Assembly (NCBI GenBank): GCA_938084845.1
Contig: CALKEB010000011.1
Location: 40,416 to 104,415, forward strand
Length of the DNA stretch: 64,000 bases
Direction of reading: 5' to 3'
From: an uncultured Polaribacter sp.
GTDB lineage: Bacteria > Bacteroidota > Bacteroidia > Flavobacteriales > Flavobacteriaceae
Part shown: positions 53,731-62,557 of the stretch, piece after piece
Layout: each line of letters begins with the position of its first letter
Position numbering within the stretch: the first letter of the stretch is position 1
Notes under the pieces: generated by a model
The model's database searches: none
Told to the model about the DNA's origin: nothing
What the model saw: only the letters and a program-made list of their open reading frames with translations
Made by a program: the position numbers and the translations under genes

Positions 53731-56484
53731 TTATAGTTGGTAACGGATTCTAAAACTTATAAATCTTGGTAGAATAAAGCGTTCATTTAATGTAAATGCA
53801 TTTAAGTTTTGACTTACGGATGCCTCAGAACCAGTTGCTAATAAGTTATTCCCTACAACTTCATATTCTAATTTTGCATCTTTATCTTTTCGATACGCTA
53901 ATTTTGCATTCCAAATACTAAAGGTATTTGTGGTTACCCCATTTTGTCTTTGATTTGTATAAGAAAAATCTGAAGTTAAAGTAATTGATTGCTTTATATA
54001 CGCATCAAAATTAATAGAAGGTCTATGGTTTACCGATTTAAAAATTTCAGGCCTAGCTGTATTTTCTTGATTACTAAAGTTTACAGCATAACGTAAACTT
54101 ACATTCGGAGCTTTTCTAAAATTTGTTCCAATCCTTGCATTTACACCATAATTATTATTAATGTTTGTATTCTCTGCTCTATTAAAAAACTGATATGTTT
54201 TGCTGTAATTATAGTTCCCTCCTATACGGGTTTGAATTTTACCAAAAGTTTTACCTGCAGATAAAATGGCTGTTAAATTCTCATTATCTAAAGGTGAGTT
54301 TATTGATGAGCTGTTAGAAACAACAGAACCCGGTTGAAAAATAACATTATTATTTACTTGATCTATTGTTTTTGTATATCTAATCGTAGAGAAAACATTA
54401 CTATTATTAAATAAATTAAAACTTCTATAGCTTAAATTAACATTATGAAAACTTGCATTAATCAATTCCGGATTTCCAGAAAAGAAAGCATCGTAACTTC
54501 TTGCGACGATACCTCTAGCAATTTGATTTACATCTGTAAAATTTACTTGCTGTCTGTAGGTGAAATTTAAACTTTCGCTTTGCTTAAACTGTGCAATAAC
54601 ATTAAATTCTGGTAAAAATTTAAAAAATTTATCCTCAAAAGTTTCTAAACTGTATTGTGTATTGTTAGAATTATATGAGTGTAGTGTAAAACCAGGAGTA
54701 ACCGTAAAAATTCCTGTTCTTAAACGATACCTTAAACCTGCATAAATATCTGTAAAATTATACTCTGTATCATTGGTAGTTGGTGGATTTGAACTACCTC
54801 CTACATTTGTTGGAATTGGGTCTAATTGAGTTCCATTGTCTAAAATCTGAAAGAACCGAGAATCAAAATTTTGTTGACTAAGTATGGTACCTGCAACAAA
54901 GTTTAAATTACTTTTTTGATTTAAAATATAATAGTAATCTAATTTTGCATCCAATTGATTCGAGGCTACCCTTCTATCTTGCTCTAAAGTATAAACCCTA
55001 TTGGACCTATCTAAACCTAAAGTTTCTGCAGCATCATCAAATCCATCATTATCAAGGTTGTCATTATTGTTAGGATCATTTTCTAATGATGCAATATAAA
55101 AAGGATCTTCATCTTGCAATAAGTGTTTTACTTCTAGTGCGAAAATACTTTTTTCACCTGCAGTATAGAAATAACTAAAATCTTGATTGATAGTAAATGG
55201 AGTTGCTTTCTCGTACTGAGAAATATCACTCAAAACCCTAGAATCTACAGTCTGGTTGCTATATTCGTTAGAGAAACGACCAGAAATATTATAATTTAAC
55301 TGATTGTTAAAATCTTTCTTGTAAATAGTGCTGAAACGAAATAAACCTGTGTTACTTGTTTGGTCTGTTCTAGTATCTCTAAATTCGTCTGGAATGTTAG
55401 GATCTACATAATCAATATCATTAATATTTCGTTGTCCATTACTATTCCCAGACCAAATTAAAAATCCACTTAAATCTAATTTTGGATTAGGAGAGTAACT
55501 AAAATTTAAAGCAGAAAGGGTTGTTTCAATTCTATTTGCATTTCTTGCCCCTGCATTTAAAAAACCAATACCTGCATCTCCTAAGCTAATATTTGTTCCG
55601 TTAGAAGGACTCTGGCTTTGAAAATTACCTCCAAAACTTCTAGCATCTCTTCTACTAATTACAACATCGCCAAGGTTATTTACATCTCCAATAACATTAA
55701 TAGTATATTTAGGTGTATAATAAAATAGTTTAGGTTGAAACAAGTATAAGGTTTCGTCTTGAGACTGCCCTCCTCCAGCAGATATATCTCCAAACCAAAA
55801 GTTCTTTTTACCTTCCTTTAATTTAATATTTATAGCTACTCTATCTTGGTTGTTCTGCACACTACTTAACTGGCTAACATTCGAGTAATTTCTCAATACC
55901 TGAATTTTGTCTACTGCGTTAGAAGGTATATTTTCTGTAGCTAATTTAGTATCTCCACTAAAAAACTCTTTACCATCTACCATTATTTTTTCTACAGCTT
56001 TCCCTTCTACTTCAATTTGCCCTGCATCATTAATTTCTACTCCTGGTAGTTTTTCTAATACATCTTTTAATTTTCTTTCTGAACCATTTTTGAAGGAATC
56101 AGCATTGTAAATAATAGTGTCTCCTTTAACAGTAACAGGCATTTTTGCTACAATGTTTATACCTTCTAGCATGTTGTCTTCATACATACTATAGCTTTTA
56201 GACATGTTGGCTCCTTTCGTTGTAATAAATTCACTAATTTCCTTGAAGCCCACATAACTAATTTTAATATTATAAACAGTATTTTTAGCTAAGTCTAGTT
56301 TAAAAACACCAATAGCATCTGTAAAACCATAAGAGGCAATTCTTTTAGCTACAGTATCTAAAGCAATTACATTTGCCATCTCTAAGGGTTCACCTATAGA
56401 GTCTTTTACCACTCCAGTATATTTAATTTGTGAACTGGCTGCCCATGACACCATAAAAATGGCGATAAGAAATATTTTTTTCAT
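53731..56484 (-). CDS. TonB-receptor-like outer-membrane beta-barrel protein
   Basis: A 917-residue exported protein. After a signal peptide (residues 1-19, ending ASSQ) comes a CarboxypepD_reg-like domain (GVVKDSIGEPLEMANVIALD, then ISYVGFKE), then a plug-like domain (LKDVLEKLPGVEINDAGQIE, VDGKEFFSGD). From about residue 225 a long barrel rich in aromatic/Asn strands ends FISFRIRYQL, with terminal aromatic pattern fit for BAM. It has no SusD partner. Two GLPGLI genes lie upstream on the same strand, so it probably handles a peptide or metal substrate rather than glycan; that is inference. Confidence 0.87.
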   Translation of the reverse strand: MKKIFLIAIFMVSWAASSQIKYTGVVKDSIGEPLEMANVIALDTVAKRIASYGFTDAIGVFKLDLAKNTVYNIKISYVGFKEISEFITTKGANMSKSYSMYEDNMLEGINIVAKMPVTVKGDTIIYNADSFKNGSERKLKDVLEKLPGVEINDAGQIEVEGKAVEKIMVDGKEFFSGDTKLATENIPSNAVDKIQVLRNYSNVSQLSSVQNNQDRVAINIKLKEGKKNFWFGDISAGGGQSQDETLYLFQPKLFYYTPKYTINVIGDVNNLGDVVISRRDARSFGGNFQSQSPSNGTNISLGDAGIGFLNAGARNANRIETTLSALNFSYSPNPKLDLSGFLIWSGNSNGQRNINDIDYVDPNIPDEFRDTRTDQTSNTGLFRFSTIYKKDFNNQLNYNISGRFSNEYSNQTVDSRVLSDISQYEKATPFTINQDFSYFYTAGEKSIFALEVKHLLQDEDPFYIASLENDPNNNDNLDNDGFDDAAETLGLDRSNRVYTLEQDRRVASNQLDAKLDYYYILNQKSNLNFVAGTILSQQNFDSRFFQILDNGTQLDPIPTNVGGSSNPPTTNDTEYNFTDIYAGLRYRLRTGIFTVTPGFTLHSYNSNNTQYSLETFEDKFFKFLPEFNVIAQFKQSESLNFTYRQQVNFTDVNQIARGIVARSYDAFFSGNPELINASFHNVNLSYRSFNLFNNSNVFSTIRYTKTIDQVNNNVIFQPGSVVSNSSSINSPLDNENLTAILSAGKTFGKIQTRIGGNYNYSKTYQFFNRAENTNINNNYGVNARIGTNFRKAPNVSLRYAVNFSNQENTARPEIFKSVNHRPSINFDAYIKQSITLTSDFSYTNQRQNGVTTNTFSIWNAKLAYRKDKDAKLEYEVVGNNLLATGSEASVSQNLNAFTLNERFILPRFISFRIRYQL

Positions 56485-56528
56485 AAATGATTTTGTTTCG
56501 ATAGATAAGATTATAAACTACTAATGCA

Positions 56529-57353
56529 TTAATACCTTCCTCTTCCACGTCTGTTCTGAAAACGCTCTTTTAGCTCCTCGGTCTTTTGTTTAATAATTTT
56601 ATTATATTTCTCTCTGGTAACCTTTGTTCCTTTTTTTGGTTTTTCTATGGCTACAGGCTCTGATGGATTAATTACAATCTCTGTACACAACATGGTAGTC
56701 CTATCTGCATTTAATTCTAAAATTAAACCCGGTAACCCCCAATAAGATTCAGGACCTGAACTTACTGGAATTTGTGGTGTATACCAAGCAGTAACATTCA
56801 GCATTTTCTGTGCAGCGTTGTCTTTTGTTTTTGTAGAATCTTTTTGGGCACCTCTTCTACCTCTTCTAAAAATACCACCCCAATCGATTTTGGTATCTAC
56901 AGTGGTCATTGTAGCTTTATAAACGGTATACTGCCCAATTTTTTTACTTTCTGTACCAAGCTCCCATTTAGGTTGCTCCATAGGTTCAACAACCAGAAAA
57001 CGCTTACTAAATTGCTCTACATCTTCTATCATCTCGCGGTCCTTTAGATTTTTATAAACAGATCCTTGCCCGTTACTTGCACCCCATCTTGGTCCAGAAG
57101 AGCCTGGTGCGTCTAACTTAACTTCCTCTTTAAAAGACGATTCATTTTTATTAAAACTTAAAGTATACGTTTTCTCTAGAAAGTTTTTCATACGAGCCAT
57201 CATTTGTTTTTTTTGTTGCTCGCTCATTTGATTTCCAAAACGTTCCATGTCCATGGTTGTTTTAGACATATAAGTTGCTTTACCTTCAAAGTTTTTTTGA
57301 GAAAAAGTAGCCATTGTAATCAATGACAAAAAGAGTGTTAGTAATTTTTTCAT
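56529..57353 (-). CDS. GLPGLI-family exported protein (first copy)
   Basis: The 274-residue product has a signal peptide (residues 1-18, ending TFSQ) and the family-naming motif in YWGLPGLILELNADRT near residue 208. It also has AWYTPQIPVSSGPESY just before and a basic, Arg-rich C-terminus (ERFQNRRGRGRY). GLPGLI proteins occur in Bacteroidota next to TonB-type receptors and have no known biochemical role. It is followed 44 bases later by the barrel gene, and a TTG/TACTTTTG promoter lies upstream. Confidence 0.9.
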   Translation of the reverse strand: MKKLLTLFLSLITMATFSQKNFEGKATYMSKTTMDMERFGNQMSEQQKKQMMARMKNFLEKTYTLSFNKNESSFKEEVKLDAPGSSGPRWGASNGQGSVYKNLKDREMIEDVEQFSKRFLVVEPMEQPKWELGTESKKIGQYTVYKATMTTVDTKIDWGGIFRRGRRGAQKDSTKTKDNAAQKMLNVTAWYTPQIPVSSGPESYWGLPGLILELNADRTTMLCTEIVINPSEPVAIEKPKKGTKVTREKYNKIIKQKTEELKERFQNRRGRGRY

Positions 57354-57374
57354 GTTTATTTTTTAAAATTTAAT

Positions 57375-57401
57375 CAAAAGTACTTGTATATTATACACCA
57401 A
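57375..57401 (-). promoter_or_regulatory. Promoter of the first GLPGLI gene and the barrel gene
   Basis: On the minus strand TTG (57399-57401), 16 bases, then TACTTTTG (57375-57382), 21 bases before the start codon at 57353. The barrel gene can thus be expressed apart from the second GLPGLI gene. Confidence 0.6.
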
Positions 57402-57452
57402 GACTTAAAAAAAACTTAAAAGTTTAATGCTATTAGGAAAACTTTAACATAT

Positions 57453-58295
57453 CTATCGTCCCATTTTTATTTGGATACCATTACCTAATTCAACTCCTTT
57501 TCTGCTCTTCATTTTCTCCATCATTTCGTCTGATTTCTGTTTCTGAATTTTATCGAACTTCTTTTGAGGTACAACTTTACCTTTATTGGGTTCTTCTATG
57601 ACAACTTTTTTTTCTGGATTTAAAACAATTTCAGTACAAACAATTAAATTTTTACCATCATTAATTTCTAAGATTAAACCTGGTAAGCCCTGGTAATTTT
57701 TAGGACCGTTACTTATTGGAACTTGAGTTGTATACCAAGCAGTTGTTGTTACAGTTTCTGTAGTTTTGGTTTCTTTAGACGCACCATTAATCATACTTAT
57801 TTTAACACTCTCTACTTCTTCTGTAAATGTTGCTTTATAACAAGTATACATTCCAATATTTTTAGTTTCAGAAGATAGCTCCCAATTATATTGCTTAAGC
57901 TTATCTTTTACTAAAAAGGGCTTACCCATAATAGCTGTTTTATTTAAAAATTTTTGATCCTTTATATTCTTATAATAAATATCTGTGCTGCCTGAACCGC
58001 CAAAAGACATTACCATAACACCACTTCTGACCCCCATTGGATTTGGACTATCTAATTTTACATCTTCTTTATAAATAGATGAAGTCTTATCAAATTCAAG
58101 AATAAATGTTTTTTGATTCATTTTTTGCATTCTCTTCTTCAATTCCTCTTGCATTTTATCGCTAATTCCTTTTTGATTCTTACCAAATTTAATAGTCGAT
58201 TTTCTACTTGTTTTATACGTAGCTCTACCACTAAAATCTTGAGCGGATAAAGTGGTAGCCATAAAAAGTAGAAATAAGGTGTATATTGTTTTCAT
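57453..58295 (-). CDS. GLPGLI-family exported protein (second copy)
   Basis: A 280-residue paralogue of the previous gene. It has a signal peptide (residues 1-18, ending LSAQ), AWYTTQVPISNGPKNY, then YQGLPGLILEINDGKNLI. The order of conserved blocks is the same in both copies: ATYKT/ATYMS start, VKLD, VKNIKD, TAWYT, GLPGLI, CTEIV. It lies 99 bases upstream of the first copy. Tandem duplication is the simplest reading. The function is unknown. Confidence 0.9.
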   Translation of the reverse strand: MKTIYTLFLLFMATTLSAQDFSGRATYKTSRKSTIKFGKNQKGISDKMQEELKKRMQKMNQKTFILEFDKTSSIYKEDVKLDSPNPMGVRSGVMVMSFGGSGSTDIYYKNIKDQKFLNKTAIMGKPFLVKDKLKQYNWELSSETKNIGMYTCYKATFTEEVESVKISMINGASKETKTTETVTTTAWYTTQVPISNGPKNYQGLPGLILEINDGKNLIVCTEIVLNPEKKVVIEEPNKGKVVPQKKFDKIQKQKSDEMMEKMKSRKGVELGNGIQIKMGR

Positions 58296-58496
58296 AGGTG
58301 TAAAAATTAAATTTAAAGATAGTCAATTAAATTTAAAAGAAAATAAAGTACACAGATGCGCCTAAAGATATTTTACATGCATGACTTCTAAAAAAAAGGA
58401 ATGGATAACTTATTTATAAAGTTTAAATTAATCTATAAACTTTTTTACTCTATTATTTTTAGTAATTTAGCAATCCTTAATTTATAGAATAAAGAA

Positions 58497-59111
58497 ATGC
58501 ATTTTGCAATAGCAGGAAATATCGGCGCTGGTAAAACTACATTAACCAAATTATTAGCCAAACATTACAAATGGAAACCTCATTTTGAGGCGGTAGATGA
58601 AAATCCTTATTTAGATGATTTTTATGGAGAAATGGAACGTTGGTCTTTTAACTTACAGGTTTATTTTTTAAATAGTAGATTCAGACAAATCTTAGATTTA
58701 AAAAAAACAGGTAAAAATATAATTCAAGATAGAACTATTTATGAAGATGCAAATATATTTGCACCAAATCTTCATGCCATGGGTTTAATGACAAACAGAG
58801 ATTATAATAATTATAGTTCTCTTTTTGAATTGATGGAAAATTTAATCACCCCACCAGATTTACTAATTTATTTAAGGGCAGATATTTCTACATTGGTAGG
58901 CCAAATTCACAAAAGAGGAAGAGAATATGAAAACTCTATAAGTATCGATTATTTAAGTAGACTAAACGAACGTTATGAAGCTTGGATATCTACCTATACC
59001 AAAGGAAAACTACTAATTATAGATGTAGATAAATTAGATTTTGTGAAAAACCAAGAAGATTTAGGGTATATTATAGACCGAATAGATTCTCAAATAAACG
59101 GTTTGTTTTAA
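58497..59111 (+). CDS. Deoxynucleoside kinase
   Basis: A 204-residue kinase of the dNK/dCK/dGK family, which phosphorylates deoxynucleosides for salvage. FAIAGNIGAGKTTLTKLLAK is the P-loop, EAVDENPYLDDFYGEMERW the substrate region, IIQDRTIYEDANIF the ERS-like motif, and RADISTLVGQIHKRGREYE the LID Arg cluster. Which deoxynucleoside it prefers cannot be told. It may use nucleosides imported by the CNT transporter at 31 kb. Confidence 0.93.
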   Translation: MHFAIAGNIGAGKTTLTKLLAKHYKWKPHFEAVDENPYLDDFYGEMERWSFNLQVYFLNSRFRQILDLKKTGKNIIQDRTIYEDANIFAPNLHAMGLMTNRDYNNYSSLFELMENLITPPDLLIYLRADISTLVGQIHKRGREYENSISIDYLSRLNERYEAWISTYTKGKLLIIDVDKLDFVKNQEDLGYIIDRIDSQINGLF

Positions 59112-59131
59112 ACAAAAAAATTTTAAAAATC

Positions 59132-59163
59132 AAAAGAGACTTTTTTCACAGTCTCTTTTTTTT
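59132..59163 (+). terminator. Terminator of the deoxynucleoside kinase gene
   Basis: AAAAGAGAC (59132-59140), 10-base loop, GTCTCTTTT (59151-59159) and more T. Confidence 0.85.
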
Positions 59164-59412
59164 GTGGTAAAATAACCACTTATGATAGATTGTCCCCCAA
59201 CTTTCTATCAATTTTTTATTGAAATTAATCAATACTTGATCATTTCTAAGTACTTAAAAAATTAAATTGATTCTTAAAAAATAATAAATACTTACTAAAA
59301 AAATCATTTTAAAATTTGCTGCAAACATACTTCATATTTTTAAAATAAATACATTAATATATAAAAATTAAGGGATGAAAAAAGAAGGGGTTTATGAAAA
59401 AAAAACTTTTTT

Positions 59413-59442
59413 TGTAACATTTTTAATCAAACCATCGTATAA
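59413..59442 (+). promoter_or_regulatory. ECF-sigma-like promoter upstream of rpoD
   Basis: In the 327-base AT-rich gap before rpoD, TGTAAC (59413-59418) and CGTATAA (59436-59442) are 17 bases apart, the AAC-N16/17-CGT layout of ECF sigma promoters rather than TTG/TAnnTTTG. I see no convincing TAnnTTTG box close to the rpoD start. Confidence 0.4.
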
Positions 59443-59490
59443 GTAAACAAGGAAAAGAAAAATCTCCCTTTTTAATTATATAGCATCTAA

Positions 59491-60354
59491 ATGAGACAAC
59501 TTAAAATTACCAAGCAGGTTACAAATAGAGAAACTGCTTCCCTCGACAAATATCTACAAGAAATTGGAAAAGTAGACCTAATTACGGCAGATGAAGAAGT
59601 AGAATTAGCACAGCTTATTAAAGCTGGTGATCAGAGAGCTTTAGAGAAACTTACAAAAGCAAACTTACGTTTTGTGGTTTCTGTGGCAAAACAATACCAG
59701 AATCAAGGGTTAACTTTACCCGATTTAATAAACGAAGGAAATTTAGGTTTAATTAAAGCTGCAAAACGTTTTGATGAAACCCGTGGATTTAAATTTATCT
59801 CATATGCTGTTTGGTGGATTCGTCAATCTATTTTACAAGCACTAGCAGAACAATCTAGAATTGTACGTTTGCCATTAAATAAAATTGGTTCTATCAATAA
59901 AATTAATAAAATGTATGCGTTTTTAGAGCAAGAAAACGAAAGACCTCCAAGTCCTGAAGAAATTGCTAAAAAACTAGATATGACTGTAAACGATGTTAAA
60001 GAATCTATGAAGAATTCTGGACGTCATGTCTCGATGGATGCACCATTGATTGAAGGAGAAGATTCTAACTTATATGATGTATTAAACTCTGGCGAATCTC
60101 CAAATCCAGATAGAGTATTATTACATGAATCTCTAAGAATAGAAATAGATAGAGCTTTAGAAACACTTACACCTAGAGAAGCCGATGTTGTAAAATTATA
60201 CTTTGGCTTAGGAGAACACCAACCTATGACATTAGAAGAAATTGGAGAAACTTTCGATTTAACAAGAGAGCGTGTTCGTCAAATTAAAGAAAAAGCAATT
60301 AGACGATTAAAGCACACCTCTAGATCTAAAATCTTAATGACTTATTTAGGCTAA
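59491..60354 (+). CDS. rpoD: Primary sigma factor RpoD
   Basis: The housekeeping sigma factor, 287 residues, of the short Bacteroidota type that lacks region 1.1 and the long non-conserved insert. Region 1.2 ([20 protein letters not shown]) leads directly to region 2 ([22 protein letters not shown], then [20 protein letters not shown]). Region 3 follows, then region 4 with [13 protein letters not shown] and [21 protein letters not shown], the helix-turn-helix for the -33 element. It is the factor expected to read the TAnnTTTG promoters in this window. Confidence 0.97.
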   Translation: MRQLKITKQVTNRETASLDKYLQEIGKVDLITADEEVELAQLIKAGDQRALEKLTKANLRFVVSVAKQYQNQGLTLPDLINEGNLGLIKAAKRFDETRGFKFISYAVWWIRQSILQALAEQSRIVRLPLNKIGSINKINKMYAFLEQENERPPSPEEIAKKLDMTVNDVKESMKNSGRHVSMDAPLIEGEDSNLYDVLNSGESPNPDRVLLHESLRIEIDRALETLTPREADVVKLYFGLGEHQPMTLEEIGETFDLTRERVRQIKEKAIRRLKHTSRSKILMTYLG

Positions 60355-60376
60355 ACGCAAAATACTTTAAAAAAAC

Positions 60377-60411
60377 AAAACTCTCAAATTCATTTTTGAG
60401 AGTTTTTTTTT
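60377..60411 (+). terminator. Terminator of rpoD
   Basis: AAAACTCTCAAA (60377-60388), 6-base loop, TTTGAGAGTTTT (60395-60406) and more T. Confidence 0.9.
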
Positions 60412-60506
60412 GCATTACGAATAAGCATTAGAAAGTTGTTCGCATATTGATTATAGTTTCATTAATATTTTAATTTAATTAAATCTAAGTTCTTTACCTA
60501 ATTAAT

Positions 60507-60514
60507 TATCTTTG
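60507..60514 (+). promoter_or_regulatory. Promoter -7 box of rpe
   Basis: TATCTTTG matches TAnnTTTG, 20 bases before the rpe start. Confidence 0.5.
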
Positions 60515-60534
60515 TCAAAAACAATACAATACGA

Positions 60535-61191
60535 ATGAGTAATTTAATAGCACCCTCAATACTAGCCGCAGATTTTGCGAACTTACAAAGAGATATAGAA
60601 ATGGTAAATAATAGTGAAGCCGATTGGTTTCATATAGATATTATGGATGGTGTTTTTGTGCCAAATATCTCATTTGGGATGCCTGTTTTAAAAGCCATTG
60701 CACAACATGCTAAAAAAACAATCGATGTGCATTTAATGATTGTAAATCCAGATCAATACATACAAACTTTTGCAGACTTGGGTGCAGATATATTAACAGT
60801 ACACTACGAAGCGTGCACGCATTTACACAGAACAATACAAGCAATAAAAGCGGCAGGCATGAAAGCAGGAGTTGCTTTGAATCCTCATACACCAATTGCG
60901 GTTTTAGAAGATATCATAGAAGATTTAGATATGGTTTGTTTAATGAGCGTTAATCCTGGTTTTGGTGGGCAATCTTTTATAGAAAATACGTACAAAAAAG
61001 TGAGTCAACTAAAACATTTAATTGAGTTTACAGAAGCCAACTGTTTCATAGAAATTGATGGTGGGGTTACCAACAAAAATGCAAACGCATTAATTGAAGC
61101 AGGAGCCAATGTATTGGTTGCAGGTAGTTATGTATTTAAAAGTGATAATCCAACAGAGACCATTGCAGATTTAAAGAATTTAATTGCCTAA
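60535..61191 (+). CDS. rpe: Ribulose-phosphate 3-epimerase
   Basis: Rpe interconverts ribulose-5-P and xylulose-5-P in the pentose phosphate pathway. The TIM-barrel signatures are APSILAADFANLQRD, HIDIMDGVFVPNISFG with metal His and catalytic Asp, KTIDVHLMIVNPD, LMSVNPGFGGQSFIE, and FIEIDGGVTNKNA with the second catalytic Asp. It is 218 residues. It is the first of three genes packed head to tail to 63838. Confidence 0.97.
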   Translation: MSNLIAPSILAADFANLQRDIEMVNNSEADWFHIDIMDGVFVPNISFGMPVLKAIAQHAKKTIDVHLMIVNPDQYIQTFADLGADILTVHYEACTHLHRTIQAIKAAGMKAGVALNPHTPIAVLEDIIEDLDMVCLMSVNPGFGGQSFIENTYKKVSQLKHLIEFTEANCFIEIDGGVTNKNANALIEAGANVLVAGSYVFKSDNPTETIADLKNLIA

Positions 61192-62556
61192 TTGTACACA
61201 GTAATAGACATAGAAACCACAGGTAATGGCTTTAAGGGGCAAAAAATTACTGAGATTTCTATTTTTGTTTTTGATGGTAAAAAAATTGTTGATGAGTTTA
61301 CAACATTAGTAAATCCAGAACAGAATATACCTCCTTTTATTACCAATTTAACAGGCATTACCAATGCCATGGTCAGGTACGCACCTAAATTTCATGAAAT
61401 TGCTAAAAAGGTAGAAGAACTTACAAGAGATACTATTTTTGTAGCACATAATGTAAATTTCGATTACAATATTATTAGAGATGAGTTTAAACGTTTAGGC
61501 TTTGATTTTAAACGTAAAAAATTGTGTACCGTTCGTTTATCAAGAAAAATAATGCCTGGCTTACGTTCCTACAGCTTAGGGAATATTTGTATTGATGAAA
61601 AGATACCCATAAATGGTAGACACAGAGCTAAAGGAGATGCAGAGGCTACTACAGAGTTGTTTAAAAGGTTAATTGAAAGAGATGAACATTTTATCATCAA
61701 TTCATTTTTAAATCCTCGTTCACGTGAAGCAACCTTACCCCCTTTACTAGACAAAAAGGTGGTAGATCAATTACCTGAAACTTTTGGTGTTTACTATTTT
61801 AAAAATAGTGCAAAAGAAATTATTTATGTGGGTAAAGCAAATAATATCAAGCAAAGAGTAATCAGTCATTTTTACGATAAAAAGAAAAAAGAAAGGGAGA
61901 TGTGCCTAGAAACTGCACATGTATCGTATACAGAAACAGGTAGTGAACTTTTGGCTCTTTTGTTAGAATCATCAGAAATTAAAACAAAATTTCCGAAGTA
62001 CAACAAGTCACAAAAAAACAGTAATTCAGCTATTGGCTTGTTTTCTTACGAGGACCAAAAAGGAATAGTACATTTGGCATTTAACAAGCTAAAACTAACC
62101 CCTAATCCAATCATGACGTTCTATACCGTTGCTGAATGCAGAGCTTTTTTAGAAGGGTTATGTTCCGAGTTTCAATTATGCCCTAAATATTGTCATTTGC
62201 AAACCAATGTAAAAAGCTGCTTTAGTTACCACTTACAAAATTGTAATGGTGTTTGTATTGATAAAGAAGATATTGCTACCTATAATTTACGTGTGCAAAA
62301 AGCAATTGCCTCTATAGGTTTTGAAATTAAAAATCTGGTTATTAAAGAAACCGGAAGAAATGAGCACGAAATTGGTTTTACGCTTATTTTAGATGGCACT
62401 TATAAAGGCTATGGTTATTTAGAGAAAAGCCAAGAAGCAGCGTTAAAACAACCAGAAGATTATCAATTCTTCTTACAGCCAAAAAGAGACAATAAAGATG
62501 TGCAACGAATTTTAACAGGGTATTTAAGAAAAAAATCAACCACAAAACAGAAATAA
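61192..62556 (+). CDS. DEDDh exonuclease fused to GIY-YIG (UvrC N-terminal-like) nuclease
   Basis: The 454-residue protein joins two nucleases. Residues 1-165 are a DnaQ-like exonuclease: VIDIETTG, FVAHNVNFDYNIIRDEF, and HRAKGDAEATTELF with the catalytic His/Asp. Residues 200-280 are a GIY-YIG domain: GVYYFKNSAKEIIYVGKANN, then QRVISHF and ESSEIKTKFPKYN. A Cys-bearing region follows (CPKYC, CFSYHLQNCNGVC). Such proteins are annotated as DNA polymerase III epsilon/UvrC-like, probably in repair. The start must be TTG 61192, immediately after the rpe stop codon; no ATG precedes the catalytic Asp. Confidence 0.88.
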   Translation: MYTVIDIETTGNGFKGQKITEISIFVFDGKKIVDEFTTLVNPEQNIPPFITNLTGITNAMVRYAPKFHEIAKKVEELTRDTIFVAHNVNFDYNIIRDEFKRLGFDFKRKKLCTVRLSRKIMPGLRSYSLGNICIDEKIPINGRHRAKGDAEATTELFKRLIERDEHFIINSFLNPRSREATLPPLLDKKVVDQLPETFGVYYFKNSAKEIIYVGKANNIKQRVISHFYDKKKKEREMCLETAHVSYTETGSELLALLLESSEIKTKFPKYNKSQKNSNSAIGLFSYEDQKGIVHLAFNKLKLTPNPIMTFYTVAECRAFLEGLCSEFQLCPKYCHLQTNVKSCFSYHLQNCNGVCIDKEDIATYNLRVQKAIASIGFEIKNLVIKETGRNEHEIGFTLILDGTYKGYGYLEKSQEAALKQPEDYQFFLQPKRDNKDVQRILTGYLRKKSTTKQK

Positions 62557-62557
62557 A

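Noticed and set aside
59375..59446. 23-codon ORF upstream of rpoD with a purine-rich stretch before its ATG
   Set aside because: It is Lys-rich and low in complexity, has no hairpin coupled to it, and overlaps the ECF-like promoter, so it is more likely non-coding.
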